Shown here one piece after another: positions 1-12,132 of a stretch of DNA of 64,000 nucleotides (the first letter of the stretch is position 1; every line of letters begins with the position of its first letter). The stretch is taken from assembly GCA_029891385.1 (NCBI GenBank), contig CM057233.1, positions 32,408,540 through 32,472,539 on the forward strand. Direction: 5' to 3'. Under the pieces are notes generated by a model. That model was given only the letters and a program-made list of their open reading frames with translations, was not told the DNA's origin and did no database searches. Origin of the DNA: Erythroxylum novogranatense (taxonomy: Eukaryota; Streptophyta; Magnoliopsida; Malpighiales; Erythroxylaceae). The position numbers and the translations under genes were made by a program.

Positions 1-323
1 TATTTCGCATCAAGTCTGTTGCCTGCTAGATCCGTGGATCCACACACTCATTCATCGCACCGCATTTGGCATGTAGATTGCATGGGGATAGGGAGAGGTT
101 ACAGTATGGGTTAGAGGTGAGTACACCTCTAGGTAGCACTACTGCATTAGGAGAGGTCTGCAAGGGGTTTCCGACTGTGATTGATCAGGCAGAGTTGAGA
201 GCAGACCTGATAGTGTTTCAACTAAGAGAGATAGATGTGATTTTGGGGATGGATTGGCTTACTGCACATATGGCCGTCATGGACTGCTACACCAAGGAGG
301 TCGTATTAGAGTCTCCTGGTTAG
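1..323 (+). pseudogene. gypsy-1 protease domain, frameshifted at the active site
   Basis: Retropepsin-type aspartic protease of the gypsy-1 polyprotein, which would cleave Gag-Pol inside the virus-like particle. From about 66 the frame reads on from HLACRLHGD to DVILGMDWL, the usual C-terminal half of this domain. The active-site DSGST, readable in the related gypsy-2 copy near 33995, is broken here at about 29-41 by a one-base frameshift. The frame ends at a TAG at 321-323 where the family has Gln, a CAG to TAG change. The N-terminal part is outside the window. A protease identity is secure; activity is not expected. Confidence 0.85.
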
Positions 324-1343
324 CCTAGAGCAGTGTTTAGAGGAATTAGTCAGGCAGTGCCAGCTCGGATGATTTCCTTCTTGAGTGCCCTGAGGTTGAT
401 GCGGGGGGGATGTGAGGCCTATTTGGCTCATGTGATTGATGTGAGAGGTGAGCAGAGACTGCAGGATATTCCCGTAATTAGGGAATTCCCGGATGTGTTT
501 CCTAATGAGTTACCGGGCTTACCGCCGGATCAGGAAACAGAGTTCACGATTGACCTCGTTCCAGGTACTGCTCCTATATCTATCCCTCCATATAGGATGA
601 CACTTGTGGAACTGAGAGAGCTGAAGGCTCAGCTACAGGAATTATTAGAGAAGGGCTTTATTAGACCCAATGTCTCACCGTGGGAAGCTCCATGGAATGT
701 GGCAGAGATTCGGAGTTTCCTCGGATTAGCTGGTTATTACTGGAGGTTTGTCGAGGGGTTTTCACTGATCTCAGCCCCTCTGAAAAAGCTTCTGAGGAAG
801 AATGTACCATTTAGATGGACTGAAGAGTGCCAGAAGAGCTTTGATGAGCTGAAACATCGGTTGACAACTGCACCGGTTTTAGCTATTCCATCAGGGACTG
901 GAGGATTTGAGGTGTTCAGTGATGCATCGCATCAGGGATTGGGATGTGTTCTGATGCAGCATGGTAGAGTGATTGCATATGCCTCGAGACAATTGAGGTC
1001 GCATGAGGTAAATTATCCAGTGCATGATTTGGAGTTAGCTGCAGTTGTTTTCACTCTGAAAATTTGGAGACATTATTTATATGATGAGACATTCCAGATT
1101 TTTACTGATCATAAAAGTTTGAGGTATTTGCTGAGCCAGAGAGAGTTGAATTTGAGACAGAGGAGGTGGATAGAGCTACTTAAGCATTATGACTGTACCA
1201 TCGAGTACCACCCCGGGAAAGTCAATATAGTGGCAGATGCCCTGAGTAGAAAGTCTTATACTAGTACAGCTCAGATTCAGGCAATGAGGTTGCCTAATTT
1301 GATTCAGTTGAGAGCCTTGAATGTACAGTTGACTTTGGAGTAG
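324..1343 (+). pseudogene. gypsy-1 reverse transcriptase (palm deleted) and RNase H
   Basis: Continuation of pol. The first part gives the linker and the start of RT ([15 protein letters not shown], then IPPYRM and [14 protein letters not shown]). At about 690 the sequence jumps from SPWEAP straight to [15 protein letters not shown], the connection region, so the fingers and palm with the catalytic DD pair are missing. By comparison with gypsy-2 (about 34640-35170) some 530 bp are deleted, with the frame kept. RNase H follows ([43 protein letters not shown], ending [10 protein letters not shown]). The segment ends at a TAG at 1341-1343 inside the RNase H to integrase linker. It cannot make a working RT. 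Confidence 0.9.
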
Positions 1344-1754
1344 GATGGAGCTTTATTGGCCACCTTGAAACTTAGACCGATGCTACTGGACAGGATCGGG
1401 AGAGTTCAGGACAAGGATCCTTCCTTGGTAAGACTGATTGAGAGAGCGAGATCAGATCGGGATTCTAATTTTGAGTTGAGAGATAGGACTTTATGGATGG
1501 GTCAGAGACTGTGTGTGCCCGATGTGGATGATTTGAGGCGTGAGATTTTAGAGGAGGCGCACATGGCCGCCTATGCTATGCATCCTGGTACTACCAAGAT
1601 GTATAACACTCTTAAGCAACATTTTTGGTGGCCTGGTATGAAAAAGCAAGTAGCGGAGTATGTATTCAGGTGTATGACGTGTCAGCAGGTTAAGGTTGAG
1701 CACCAGGCTCCAGTAGGGAAACTTCATTCGTTACCTATTCCCGAGTGGAAATAG
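1344..1754 (+). pseudogene. gypsy-1 integrase N-terminal zinc-binding domain
   Basis: Linker and HHCC zinc-binding domain of the integrase, which helps form the integration complex on cDNA ends. The domain is readable at about 1558-1700 as H..HPGTTKMYNTLKQHFWWPGM followed by CMTCQQVK, so the H and C zinc ligands are present. The frame is the same as in the upstream RNase H segment. It stops at a TAG at 1752-1754 where related copies have Trp (EWKW before ERITMDF), a TGG to TAG change of the G-to-A type. Downstream pol continues in the same frame, so this is one polyprotein broken by point stops. Confidence 0.9.
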
Positions 1755-2864
1755 GAACGAATTACTATGGATTTTATTATGGGATTTCCCAAGACTCCGA
1801 GACAGCATGATTCTATCTGGGTCATCGTGGACCGGTTGATGAAATCGGCCCATTTCTTGCCAGTGAGGGAGAATAATTCCCTTGACCAGTTGGCCCAGAA
1901 GTATGTGGCTGAGATAGTGAGACTGCACGGGGTTCCAGTGTCGATAGTGTCAGACCGGGATCCCAGATTTACTTCGAGGTTCTGGCAGAGTTTGCAGTCT
2001 GCTATGGGTACTAAGTTGAATTTCAGGACAGCATTTCATCCTCAAACAGATGGGCAGAGTGAGAGGACGATTAAGACTGTTGAGGACATGCTTCGGACTT
2101 GTGTATTGGAGTTTAGAGGAGCATGGGATCAGTATTTGGCCTTGATTGAGTTTGCCTACAACAATCATTATCACATTAGTATCAGGATGGCACCATTTGA
2201 GGCCCTGTATGGACGACAGTGTCGATCGCCATTATATTGGGATGAAGAGGGTGTCAGAATGGTTGAGGGTCCAGAGCTGATTCAAGATACAGTAGATAAG
2301 GTGAAACTGATTCGGAGCCGAAGACAGAAGAGTTATGTGGATCAGCACAGGAGGGAGATGGAGTATAATCCGGGAGACAGGGTATTCTTACGGGTGTCCC
2401 CGTGGCGTGATGTACTGAGATTTGGTAAAAAGGGGAAGTTAAGCCCTAGGTACATTGGTCCCTATGAGATTACTGAGAGGATAGGACCTTTGGCCTACAG
2501 GTTGGCTTTACCGACCGAGATGTCTCAGTTGCATAATGTCTTCCATGTGAGTATGCTCCGCAGATATCGATCAGATCTGACACATGTGATACCAGTTCAG
2601 GAGATTGAGGTTGCTAGTAATCTGAGTTATGTTGAGGAGCCAATCCAGATTGTCGGGTCACGGGTTAAACAGTTGAGGAATAAGACGATTCCATTGGTGA
2701 AAGTTATCTGGAGAAATCACTCAACTGAGGAGGCCACTTGGGAGACCGAGGAGCATATGAGGAGACAGTATCCTCATTTATTCGATCAATCAGGTAAGAA
2801 TTTCACGGACGAAATTTTATTAGGAGGGGGGAAATGTAACATCCCACCCCTATGGGAAGGGTAG
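1755..2864 (+). pseudogene. gypsy-1 integrase core and chromodomain
   Basis: Integrase catalytic core and C-terminal tail of pol. The RNase H-like core starts with TMDFIMGFP; the first catalytic Asp is in ITMDF or the following VDRL segment, the second lies in SIVSDRDPRF, and the acidic residue of DGQSERTIKTVEDMLR completes the DDE triad. The GPYEI and LHNVFHVSMLR motifs of the C-terminal domain follow. At about 2600-2780 a chromodomain-like segment (GSRVKQLRNKTIPLVKVIWR, then EEATWETEE) should read heterochromatin marks during target choice. The open frame runs through the polypurine tract and ends 30 bases inside the LTR. Apart from the upstream stops this part looks intact. Confidence 0.92.
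2822..2834 (+). promoter_or_regulatory. gypsy-1 polypurine tract
   Basis: A purine run (aggaggggggaaa) lies directly before the TGTAACATCCC start of the LTR. It follows the box acgaaattttatt, also found before the 3' LTRs of gypsy-2 and of the 59-64 kb element. It is the expected RNase H-resistant primer for plus-strand cDNA. Confidence 0.85.
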
Positions 2865-5800
2865 AATAGTAATTTGTCATAGGATGAGAGTGACTGGGAT
2901 TAATTAGGATTGGTCATGCATACTGGTATTTGTGAACAGTGAAATTTGTGCACATGAAAATAACTGTACATGCATTCATGACATTCCCGGTATTTGTACC
3001 TAATGAAATTTTGTTGTGGATAACATGGTAATTCAGTTTGAAAATTTCATTTGAGTGATTCTTTGTGTGCCTTATATTTTAAGGGATTTTTAGAAATTTT
3101 TCTGGACTTTTCCAGAGAAGATTCCCGGACCGGAAAAATGGCCAAGTGGCAAAATTTCGGTATCGAAAGTTTCTACCCAATGGCACTACAATAGTGAGTA
3201 TATTATTTTGTGTTTGAAATTAGGACTATTAGAATTGAATGGGTCAAATTAAGGAAATCCTATTACATATTTTGTCTTTTCCTTATTTTGTTGTTTTTTT
3301 AGAAAAATGCCAAGTGTTCTAAGGATTTATTGCTTTCATCTTATACTTACTTGCTTCCTCTCTCGGTGTTGCTTTATTTAACGCATGAAAAGATCAAGTT
3401 CTTGCTTTTTATTCAACCCATCCGAAAACCCTCTTCATGTTACCTCTCCATCGATTTCTCTCTTTCTTTAAGTGTTACTTCTTCCACCCTTAAGAGCCTT
3501 GCATGCATCCAAGCTATTTTCTTTTCATGATGATGATACACATGCATGGTGTTAGAAGAGAGTGGAGAAGTTGTTGAGTTAGAGTATTAATTAAAGAATT
3601 GAAGAGATTGAAGTTGAAAGCTTGATTTGGTAAGTTTTTGTTTTAAGCTTTCATTTATGCATTTAATGAATAAATTGGTTGTTAGATGCATTGATTGGTA
3701 TGTATTGGTCATTATCTATGATTTATGATGCATTAATGTCATGAAATCTATGGTTTGATTTGTTGGGCATGTTTGTGGAAGAATTGATGAGGTTATGATG
3801 ATTAGTGTGGGAATTGTGTATTTTGAAGTGGTTTTAGTAATGTTAAATGGGTAAGAGTTAAAGGCAATTAATTTATGATGGATGCTGAAAATTATGGATC
3901 TATGTTGAAGTGAAGGTCTTGATGACCTATTGGCTCAATTCTTGTGTGATTAGGATGCTTATGCATGTGGAATTGGTATTAGAAGTGATAGGATTTAAGT
4001 TGAAGATGAAAGCCGGAAAATTGATTTTGAACCTATTGCAATGTTTTGATCATAACTAATTGAGTAGTTATGCAAATGAGGTTAGGTTTGACCAAATGAA
4101 ACTTTAGTTGATTGGATAAGATTTCTTGTGAAATAGGTGTTGTCTAATTGTAGCCTTAAGAGGTTGAATTTTGGCTTGGAAAGTTACTGTTGTGGACTGT
4201 GAACAATAACCGAATGAGATGACCTAAATTTTTGATGATTTTTCTAGATTAATTTAGAAGGAATTGATGAAAATGTTCTGCATTAAAGTTTAAGCCTATC
4301 ATGTTAGCTTTCCATTGCCACTGATTTTGCAATTTTTTGATATGTATATTGTGAGTTATGACCTGTGAATGTTGGCTGTTTATGTGCATTATGTTGGAAC
4401 CTAGCCATAAGTGTAGGTTTTGTGAGTATTGTGATTGGAAGCAAATTTAGAGATTTCTGTGATTTGAATTGGCTCAAGTGATCTTCTGGAAATTTATAGA
4501 GGAAACAATTAGCTTGAAAATGGCATATAGCATGCTGTTTTTGGATATCATATTTGGGAGTAATGAATTTACAAAAACTGAATCTGAATTAGGGCATTGA
4601 CTGCTGATCAGGATAGTCACTTACATGAAAGTTTTGAGCTTGTTAATGATGGAATTGAATTCTGAATCCTGTATGAAAATTGAAGTATGAGATCTTATCT
4701 TTCCATTGATATAAGGTAGTGATTTTTTTTGACATTTGTGCAAGGAGCTATGCTGTTTTAAAATTTGTTGTCCAGATTGGGGAATTTCAGTGGGCAGATT
4801 CTTTGTTGAATTGTTTGACCTAGTTAGCAAGTTAATTTGATTTCATGTTGGTCATGAATGTTGTAGAAAACATTGTGATTTTTCTGTGCACATTTATTGT
4901 TTAATTTTTGACTGAGAAAATGGAAAGTTATGGATTTTGCAAAATCCTGCACTGTTTTGAGAGGCAATGACTGGGCAGTAGCTTCGATTGGATTTTTGAC
5001 ACCCTTAGGGGTGAAGTTGATTTTTATGGTCTTCATGAAACTTGTAGAGGTTTTCATTATCTTTCCAACAAGATATGGTTTGTAATTTTCTGAATTGTGT
5101 GCAAAGAGTTATTGGTGTTGAATTTCGGTTTGAAAATAGGAAAAAGAGAAGGAAATAGGGGCAGCATATATATATTTATATTAATTGTTTTATTTGATTT
5201 TTTGTGTTTTTTGGGAATTTTTGGATGGGAAATTGACATGTGTCCGGTTATTGGTTCTTTGGTCACTATTTTATTTATTTTTTGACCTATAGAGGTCCGA
5301 ATTGAGTAATTTCAGTATTGTAAGATTTCTACTTTTTAGACGGATTTTTGTAATTGAAAATTATGGTTTTAGGGCCTGGAATATCATGAACATGCATTGT
5401 ACACTTTTTAATTGCTACATGTGCATCATTAAATCATTCCGATTCAACAATTAGTAATGGGTTTGTTCTCTGATCATTATAGAGGCACATTTGGAGCGTC
5501 GATCCACCGACGTTGCAGAGACTTCCCGGCATTAGCTCGGAAGTAATAGGTGAGTGACTGAGATGGTTTTCGTTCAATTATTATATGTCTAATGTGGGGA
5601 ATAATGGTGGGATTAGTGGTTACATTTGTTTCTGACTGGATTCTGGACAGATAGTCCGATGAATTGGAAGATCTGACATAGAAGTGTTTTGATGTGCAAA
5701 TTATGAATTGTTTGCTATTACTGTGATATACTGTGATTAATTGCCTTGCCTCGGATGTGACCTGATTGTGTTACATTGACTGATTGTGATACATTGATTG

Positions 5801-6600
5801 TTAAATTTGGCATATGCATTTCATACACAAAGGTATAAATGGATAATAACAACAGATTGTGAGTCGCCATCGACATCGAAAAAGAGCCTCGAGCTCAAGG
5901 AGAAGGGCTCTCCTACTCCCTAGACGCGCGTCATCGTGCATCGATAATCGTTAAGCGCTCGGTCACAACAATGTAATAAACTTGAAAAGTGTCACATATG
6001 CATTGCATACATATTTAACTGACTGAATACTTAAACTAGAATAAGGCAAAAGTGCCTGAGACAATTGTGATGTGTTTCTTCTGCCTGTTTTATTGGATTG
6101 ACTCTGTAGTTTGTTTATGTTATGCATGAATTAAGCGAACTATCGATGATGGTTCCTCATTGAGTTCGCAAACTCACCCAAAATTGCAACCTATTTTTCA
6201 GGATCGAGAGTAGACTGATAGCTCCCGAGAGACTGTAGAGTCGCGTAGATCAGCTTGGCGAGAGAGGCTATGGCTCAAAGGTCGGTCAGCTAGGATTTCT
6301 TTTGAGATGACCTAGTTAGGACTGCTATCTTTGTCTTGTTGTATATAGTATTTTTGGGTTAAGTGTTCAGAGTGATGTACAGACTGAGAACACTAACAGT
6401 TGAATAAATTACTGAGTTTGATGAAATGAAATGGAACATAGTTTGGTTTTAAAAAGTTTCAATTTCATATTAGTGTTTTATTATTGTGATGCCATGTGGA
6501 GTTTAGAGTTGTTTGTCTGTAGTTCTCTCTTATTGTAGGATATGTACCGGAATGATCTACGGGTGTTCCGGTGGGTACTCTACGGTAAGGGGGTGCTACA
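2835..6600 (+). repeat. gypsy-1 3' LTR (3766 bp)
   Basis: It starts TGTAACATCCC after the polypurine tract and ends GGGGGTGCTACA, a normal TG...CA boundary. Its 3' part resembles the end of the gypsy-2 LTR (shared stretches around 5480-5560 and 6120-6600), so the families are related, but this LTR is about 770 bp longer. It has no protein-coding content. The 4480-5080 part contains degenerate units with the boxes TTCATGAAAnTTGTAG, CTTTCCA and GTTATGA, about 180 bp apart, which also occur in the large TGTTGGACCCC LTRs in this window. Confidence 0.9.
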
Positions 6601-8217
6601 ATCTCAACCTAGTGGATTTACTTAACCTTATTAGATATTGCACCCCTAAGAATCCCTTTATGTGCACAGGTATGGGTTCCTGTTCCTGTACAAGTACGGT
6701 ACAAAATTCTAGATCCACCAGATCTAGTTGTATGAGTAGCGGGTACGGGCTAACTGTAATATTCGGCCTACTATCATCCGAAAGGTCAAAAGACCTACCA
6801 TCATCATAGACATGGTATTCCAGAAACTTAGCTGTTTGTAATCTCACTATTCTGGTCCCTCCTTATCTACAATAAAATCTGTAGCTCTAAAGTGGTTGAG
6901 ATATTTTACTAAATAGCAATGAAAGGAACGAGTTTGCAGTCTTTCTTTATAAGGATTATCCTACTGAACATCCTACTGAGGTAGGGCAACCCTTTACACG
7001 ATTGTGTGTAAGGCTAAGTTCTTCAATTTCTAAATAGGTAGATTAGTTCTGCTCTGCATTGACTTCTTTAAGTCCTTTAGGGTGCAGCTATGCCTTTCGG
7101 CAACACACCATTTTTCTCAGAACTACTTGGTATAATAAACTAAGTCACTATTCCAGCTAACTTCATATATTTGACAAACAGACTTTTAAAGTTCTGAAAC
7201 TCATATTTGTCATGATATTCTCCTCCTTGGTCAAATCTAACCATCTTGATGAATTTTTCCAATTGGTTCTCAACCTTCAGACTTTAAGCAAGAACACATA
7301 ACTTTGATGAGAAAAATCATCAAAAAATGTCAGAACACTTTTATAATTGCACAATGCAATTGTATGAGGTCTACCGAAATCTTTATGTATCAAACACAAC
7401 AAGTTAGAAGTGTGAGTTGAACCCATTGTACTTATTAGATAACTTACCCTTGTGATCATCAGTACATGCTCTAAATCATCTTAATCTAGAATTGAGAAAT
7501 GGTTTCCCTGATCAATCTCTCAATCCTAGCTCTGGAAATGTGGCTTAAATTTTTATGTCACACCAAGTATGACTTCTCATTTATCAGGTCCTTCATATCT
7601 TGTTCAACATGATACGAAGAAGTATATATCTAATCCGGGATAAGACACATTCTATACAAACCATATGACAAGAAAGTTGCATCTTTATGTTTTGCATTAA
7701 ACCACAATTGTATAACAGAAGTATTTAATGTAAAACGTCAACCTTCAGTGTCTTTAATTAATTAAAAGATCACATATAAAATGTGTCGTGTATGCCCTAA
7801 TGAACCTTATTATAAAGTTCAGTACATATACCCCTATAGATATCACTTCCACATCTTTATTGCTATGAACCATCAATTCCTCCTTCCCTTATTTGGCTTC
7901 ATCCTAGATATGAACTTCTACATTGTGGAAGCACCTTGATCAGATGTTCCACTAAATAGTCACTGATACTTAATGTGACTATCGCAAATTGATTCATAAT
8001 TGATAAACCAAAGAGTAACCTGATAGTCTCAATCTTCCTTTAAACCTCATACTATTGGTTTCTTTATGTCCAAGGGACCTTTACCAAAACTAGTTTGACC
8101 TGCGCCAACAAGTGGAGAAGATTTGAGCTTTCTACCTTTGAACTTAATGAGCTTCATCTTTGTCTTCCCTTAAGCTACTTCCAGGATTGTAAGAGTAACA
8201 ACTTGAGTTTCTCCAGC
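6601..8217 (-). mobile_element. copia-A fragment 1: degenerate integrase/gag-pol region
   Basis: Old minus-strand Ty1/copia sequence. A readable integrase piece lies at 7277-7459, and the integrase C-terminal region is visible near 6650-6850 (RLQTAKFLEYHVYDDG resembles the segment after the catalytic core). Toward 8217 a lysine-rich stretch resembling a gag or protease region is broken by many stops. It is cut on the left by gypsy-1 and on the right by the solo LTR at 8218. RT and RNase H are not visible and would lie to the left. Family assignment is by motif only; the copia lineage is not determined. Confidence 0.65.
7277..7459 (-). pseudogene. copia-A integrase catalytic-core fragment
   Basis: A 60-residue open stretch reads LLCLIHKDFGRPHTIALCNY and then KSVLTFFDDFSHQSYVFLLK. 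This matches the start of the Ty1/copia integrase core, where the family pattern is a LIH.D..GP segment followed by YF.TF.DD.SR..YV. The first catalytic Asp (in HKDF) and the second Asp region (FFDDFS) are still present. It is a remnant in a region otherwise full of stops and is not expected to be functional. Confidence 0.75.
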
Positions 8218-11200
8218 TGTTGGGACCCGATTCGAGACCCGCCCAACCCAAAACTAAGACTGAACGAATCACAAAGAGGCGAACTAATAAACGATTGATC
8301 ACAAAGTTAAACAAATCATTATCGAATCGAAAGCCAACTTGGAAGAAGCATACAAACAAAGTCAAATCGAATTGGCTTGAGACAACCAAACAAACGATCA
8401 CGAATCACAAATCGAATCGATGCATTCGAATGAAATACAAGCACCGACATCCGTGAACAAAATTTTAGAAATGACTGTCGTTGGAAACCTTAAGACATTC
8501 TAAATCGTATAATTTTTTTCTTTTTTTTCTTTCTTTCTTATTCCTTTCCTTTTCATTTCTTTCATAACCAAACTCAATCCAAAATACATTCACATACAAT
8601 CGCACTATCCATGTGCAATACCATAACTCAATAGCCTTATCCAAATCTCAAACCACAATACCTTATCATACTCATTATCATATACACATCCCATACAAAA
8701 CTTAGAGCAATGCATAATTCCAGAAATCCATACACCTTATACTCACTATATACACAATTTCATAAATCACAGCTTTATACAAATCATAGTGGCATTTTCA
8801 AGCCTTATACATTACCCATAACCCTAAACCAAAGTACACAATACACAACAATTCTAGACTTCTCAGCAACCATCTAGCTTAACCATAATACAATATACAC
8901 ACATGCAAATAGAAATCTTCATTTTCTTTCACCCGATCTTCTTCTCATCACCTGTGGATGGGAATGAAGGGGGGTGAGCTTTACAGCCCATGGGTAACAA
9001 TTTATAACAAATATATAAGCAAAATCCTTAAAATTCTTTTTCTTTTCTGGTCTTAGAAAACATTTCTTTGAAATCCGTAAAGCGCATTTTCAAAAAGTAC
9101 TTTTCTCATTGTAGCCACAATCGCCATTTACAAAACATATGATTTTTAGGCTTTCATCCATAAACTCATAAATTTATAAACATGAATGCATCAACTTGGC
9201 AATTCGTAGATGCAATGGCAATCACATAACACATGGCTCGAGAGTTCAGAACACGACGGATAAACCAAGTTTATACTGTAATCTATTCGAGTCCTATTCT
9301 CAGATCTCGTGGCCTCAAGTGGCAAATGGAGAAGGCTATAATTTTCCATACGTCGACGTGCACGTGACTATCCATCCGTAACTCTCTCGCCCACACAAAA
9401 GCATATAAGCAATGCTCAAGATCATTTATCAAAATGATATGCTTCCATTTTCTTTTCTTCTTTCCATTCAAATCACAATGCTATGGCACACTCCAATGGC
9501 ATAACATTATCACATCAATAAACATATTCAATCTCAATTCAACAATGTAATCACGTATGGATCAACATCATAACAATGAATGCAAGTGATTTCTTTAAGA
9601 CATAAATCAACATATGCAGGTTCATAAAGCACATTATTCAATTTTTATTTTATTTTATTAATATTATTATTTTATAAACCTTGTATTTTCTTAAAACATT
9701 CGAAAACATTTTCATAACTTATCAAATTGTTTAGAAAATAACGAATTTAACAATTTATGAAATTTCTTAAATCCAAATCACTAAATAAATTTCAAAATCT
9801 TTCTTCATTTCTCAATTCATTTTAAAACTTGTAACCATTTTCTAAAAATATTAGGAACAATAAAATTCAATACTTTCTTAATTTTTCAATCAATCTCCCA
9901 AATCATTTCAAGACAAGAAATTGGGCCTTTGTGTCATTTTCAAACTTGAAATTTTCTTAATTTATCAAACATTTAAAACTTGTATAAATTCTTAAAAGCA
10001 TTTCTAAAACCATTTCAAACACCTTTCAAAATCGTATTTTCAACATTTAAATAAACCTTATTTTTTTAAAACAATTTCAAATGCATTTCGGAAATCACAC
10101 TTTGTCAAAAAATTTTATAAACGAGTTTGGAAATCGTAACCCTTTTCAAACACTTTTATAAACAATGTCGAAAATCATAATTTTTCAAATACTTTTTATA
10201 AACATTAGACATTCGGAAATCATAAATTTTCAAACATTTGCATAAACCATTTTCTAGACAATTTCAAAACATTTTTAGGAATCAAAACTTTCAAATATTT
10301 CCATAAACAATATTTTCTATACACTTAGAATTTATGGAAATCACAAGTTTTCAAATTTTTACATAAAACCATATTTTATAAAAGCTCTTAAAACTAGTCG
10401 GAAATCATAATTTTCAAACCTTTATCATATTCAAGTTCAATATCATTTATTGAATGCTCTTTCTTTCGAATATCTGAAATGCCATGGAATCTTTCGAGGC
10501 ATAACACAAATGTATTTTGCAATTCATCAAAAGCTCATATATGGAATCAATGATGATTTTTCAAATCATTCACACAATGATGCAACACTTATGATGCAAT
10601 TGAAATCAGAAAATCTCTTTATTTAAAGAAAGTAGTAGTGGCTTATAAATTCTATTATAAACAGATACCCACCTCGATTCGATGCTAGAAAGTTGTTCCT
10701 AGCTCCAATTTGTCCATTGGTTCCTTCTTTCTTCCAATATAACTTCACCTAAAGCAATTTCACCCAAATTCAACATCATAAATACCTTAATCCTCAAATC
10801 GAACTTAGAAAACATAAATCCCTCATATATTCAAGCTTTCTAAATCACAAATTTCCAAAATCCCCAAATTCCAAATTTGGGCATAAACCCTAATTAATTT
10901 CCATCCAAAATTAAACCCATAATACTTAGAAATCAACAAAATTAACTTCATACTCCACAAACCCATTCCATTTTCCATGATTCTAAACCAAAACTTCAAG
11001 AGAAACTCAAATCTTAAAAACTGCTCTTACCTCTTTTGTTCTCCATTTTCGGATTTTCTTGGTTCAAGATGAAGCTCTCTTCATCCTCCACCTTTCTCTC
11101 TCTTGGAATGACATTAAAATCTCTCTTCTAGTGGTAGAAAAATCGAGCCCTAGCTTTCTCCCCTTTTCCTCCACCGAAACTTGCTCTCCCTTCTCTCTTC

Positions 11201-11270
11201 TCTCTTCTTCTCTTATTCCTTCTTTTCTCTTAAGTTTCGTGGGTTGCCTCTTAAAATGACAGCCCACTTG

Positions 11271-11279
11271 CTTTTATAG
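11271..11279 (-). promoter_or_regulatory. TATA-like box of the solo LTR
   Basis: On the minus strand this reads ctataaaag, and it is followed at 11060-11260 by a strongly GA-rich stretch. The related plus-strand LTRs show a GA-rich stretch at the equivalent place (about 45420-45640 and 60650-60860). This is a plausible LTR promoter and leader; the transcription start is not known. Confidence 0.45.
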
Positions 11280-11956
11280 TGCCATGATATTTAATGAATG
11301 AGGAATGACTCATAAGTCCCTCCATTCAAGCCTATAAACTTAACCCTTTAAGTAAACTTCCAAAATTACCCCTCCATTGGTCTTTAAAACTGAAATCTTG
11401 TCTGATTATTTCGATCAGGTAAATGAAGCCATTTGACAAAACTTTCTTCTAGATAAATGTTCCTCTATGTGTTACGAATCCAACCCTTCAAGAATCGGAT
11501 CAATCGGAGCTCTATAACCCAAGATATCTCCAAAATACTGAAGTATGTTCTTCAGACTCGAGGCTGAACACTACACCTAACTTCCGACCTGAATTTGGAA
11601 GTCTTAGAGGCTACATTGCTGATCGGTTCTTTCATAACATTTGTAGCCCCATGTCTCTATTTTCATTTTCAAAAAGAATCAAATCGATCGGAGTTCTACT
11701 GATCGAGATATCTCTAAAATACTGAACACTGTCCAAACTTTTATAACCAATCAGTTCACGAAAATCCGAGCTATCTTTCTCCATTTAATTCCAAAACTGA
11801 TATATGTAGTATGAAAAGATAGAAAAATGTCTTAGAAATCCAACGCTTCGAAAATTGACTCAATCGGAGGTCTACACAAAAAGTTACGGCCAAAAGAAGG
11901 AAGAGGGGTCAAAAACACAAAAGCAGACGATGATGTCAAGACAGACCTTAAGTTAA

Positions 11957-12132
11957 ATGCAGTGATGACGCCAAGACTGACGCAAAAATTCGTCTGTGGT
12001 GACGTTAGCACAGATGCAAAAATTCGTCTGTGGTGACGTCAGCACAGACGCAAAACTTCGTCTGTGGTGACGTCAGCACAGACGCAAAACTTCGTCTGTG
12101 ATGACGTCAGCACAGACGTAAAAATTCGTCTC
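11957..12132. repeat. 34-bp minisatellite with TGACGTCA palindromes
   Basis: About five tandem units have an exact 34-bp step (cgtctg at 11991, 12025, 12059, 12093 and 12127), with a degraded unit before them. Units 2-4 contain a perfect TGACGTCA at their centre, flanked by GTCTGTG and CACAGAC, giving a near-perfect 24-bp dyad. TGACGTCA is the classic plant bZIP (TGA/CRE-type) binding core. The array lies inside the minus-strand solo LTR, upstream of its TATA-like box. Binding is inferred only from the motif. Confidence 0.9.

Larger units (their letters stand above)
1..6600 (+). mobile_element. gypsy-1: Ty3/gypsy chromovirus, 3' part
   Basis: This is the 3' portion of a Ty3/gypsy LTR retrotransposon that enters from the left edge. 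In order it shows the end of the protease, a truncated reverse transcriptase, RNase H, integrase, a C-terminal chromodomain, a polypurine tract and a 3.77 kb 3' LTR. The order PR-RT-RH-IN with a terminal chromodomain defines a chromovirus, and the long LTR resembles the Tekay/Del branch (lineage inferred, not tested by phylogeny). The 5' LTR and gag lie outside the window, so the target-site duplication cannot be checked. The right flank begins atctc and is old minus-strand copia sequence, so gypsy-1 probably also inserted into copia-A. Confidence 0.93.

Noticed and set aside
1731..2174. Minus-strand frames of 65 and 74 residues
   Set aside because: They are antisense shadows of the gypsy-1 integrase.
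11059..11267. Ser/Leu- and Glu/Arg-rich frames on both strands
   Set aside because: They come from the CT-rich stretch of the solo LTR, downstream of its TATA-like box.
11957..12132. Possible CRISPR-like array
   Set aside because: The 34-bp units are directly tandem with no unique spacers, and the window is plant DNA.
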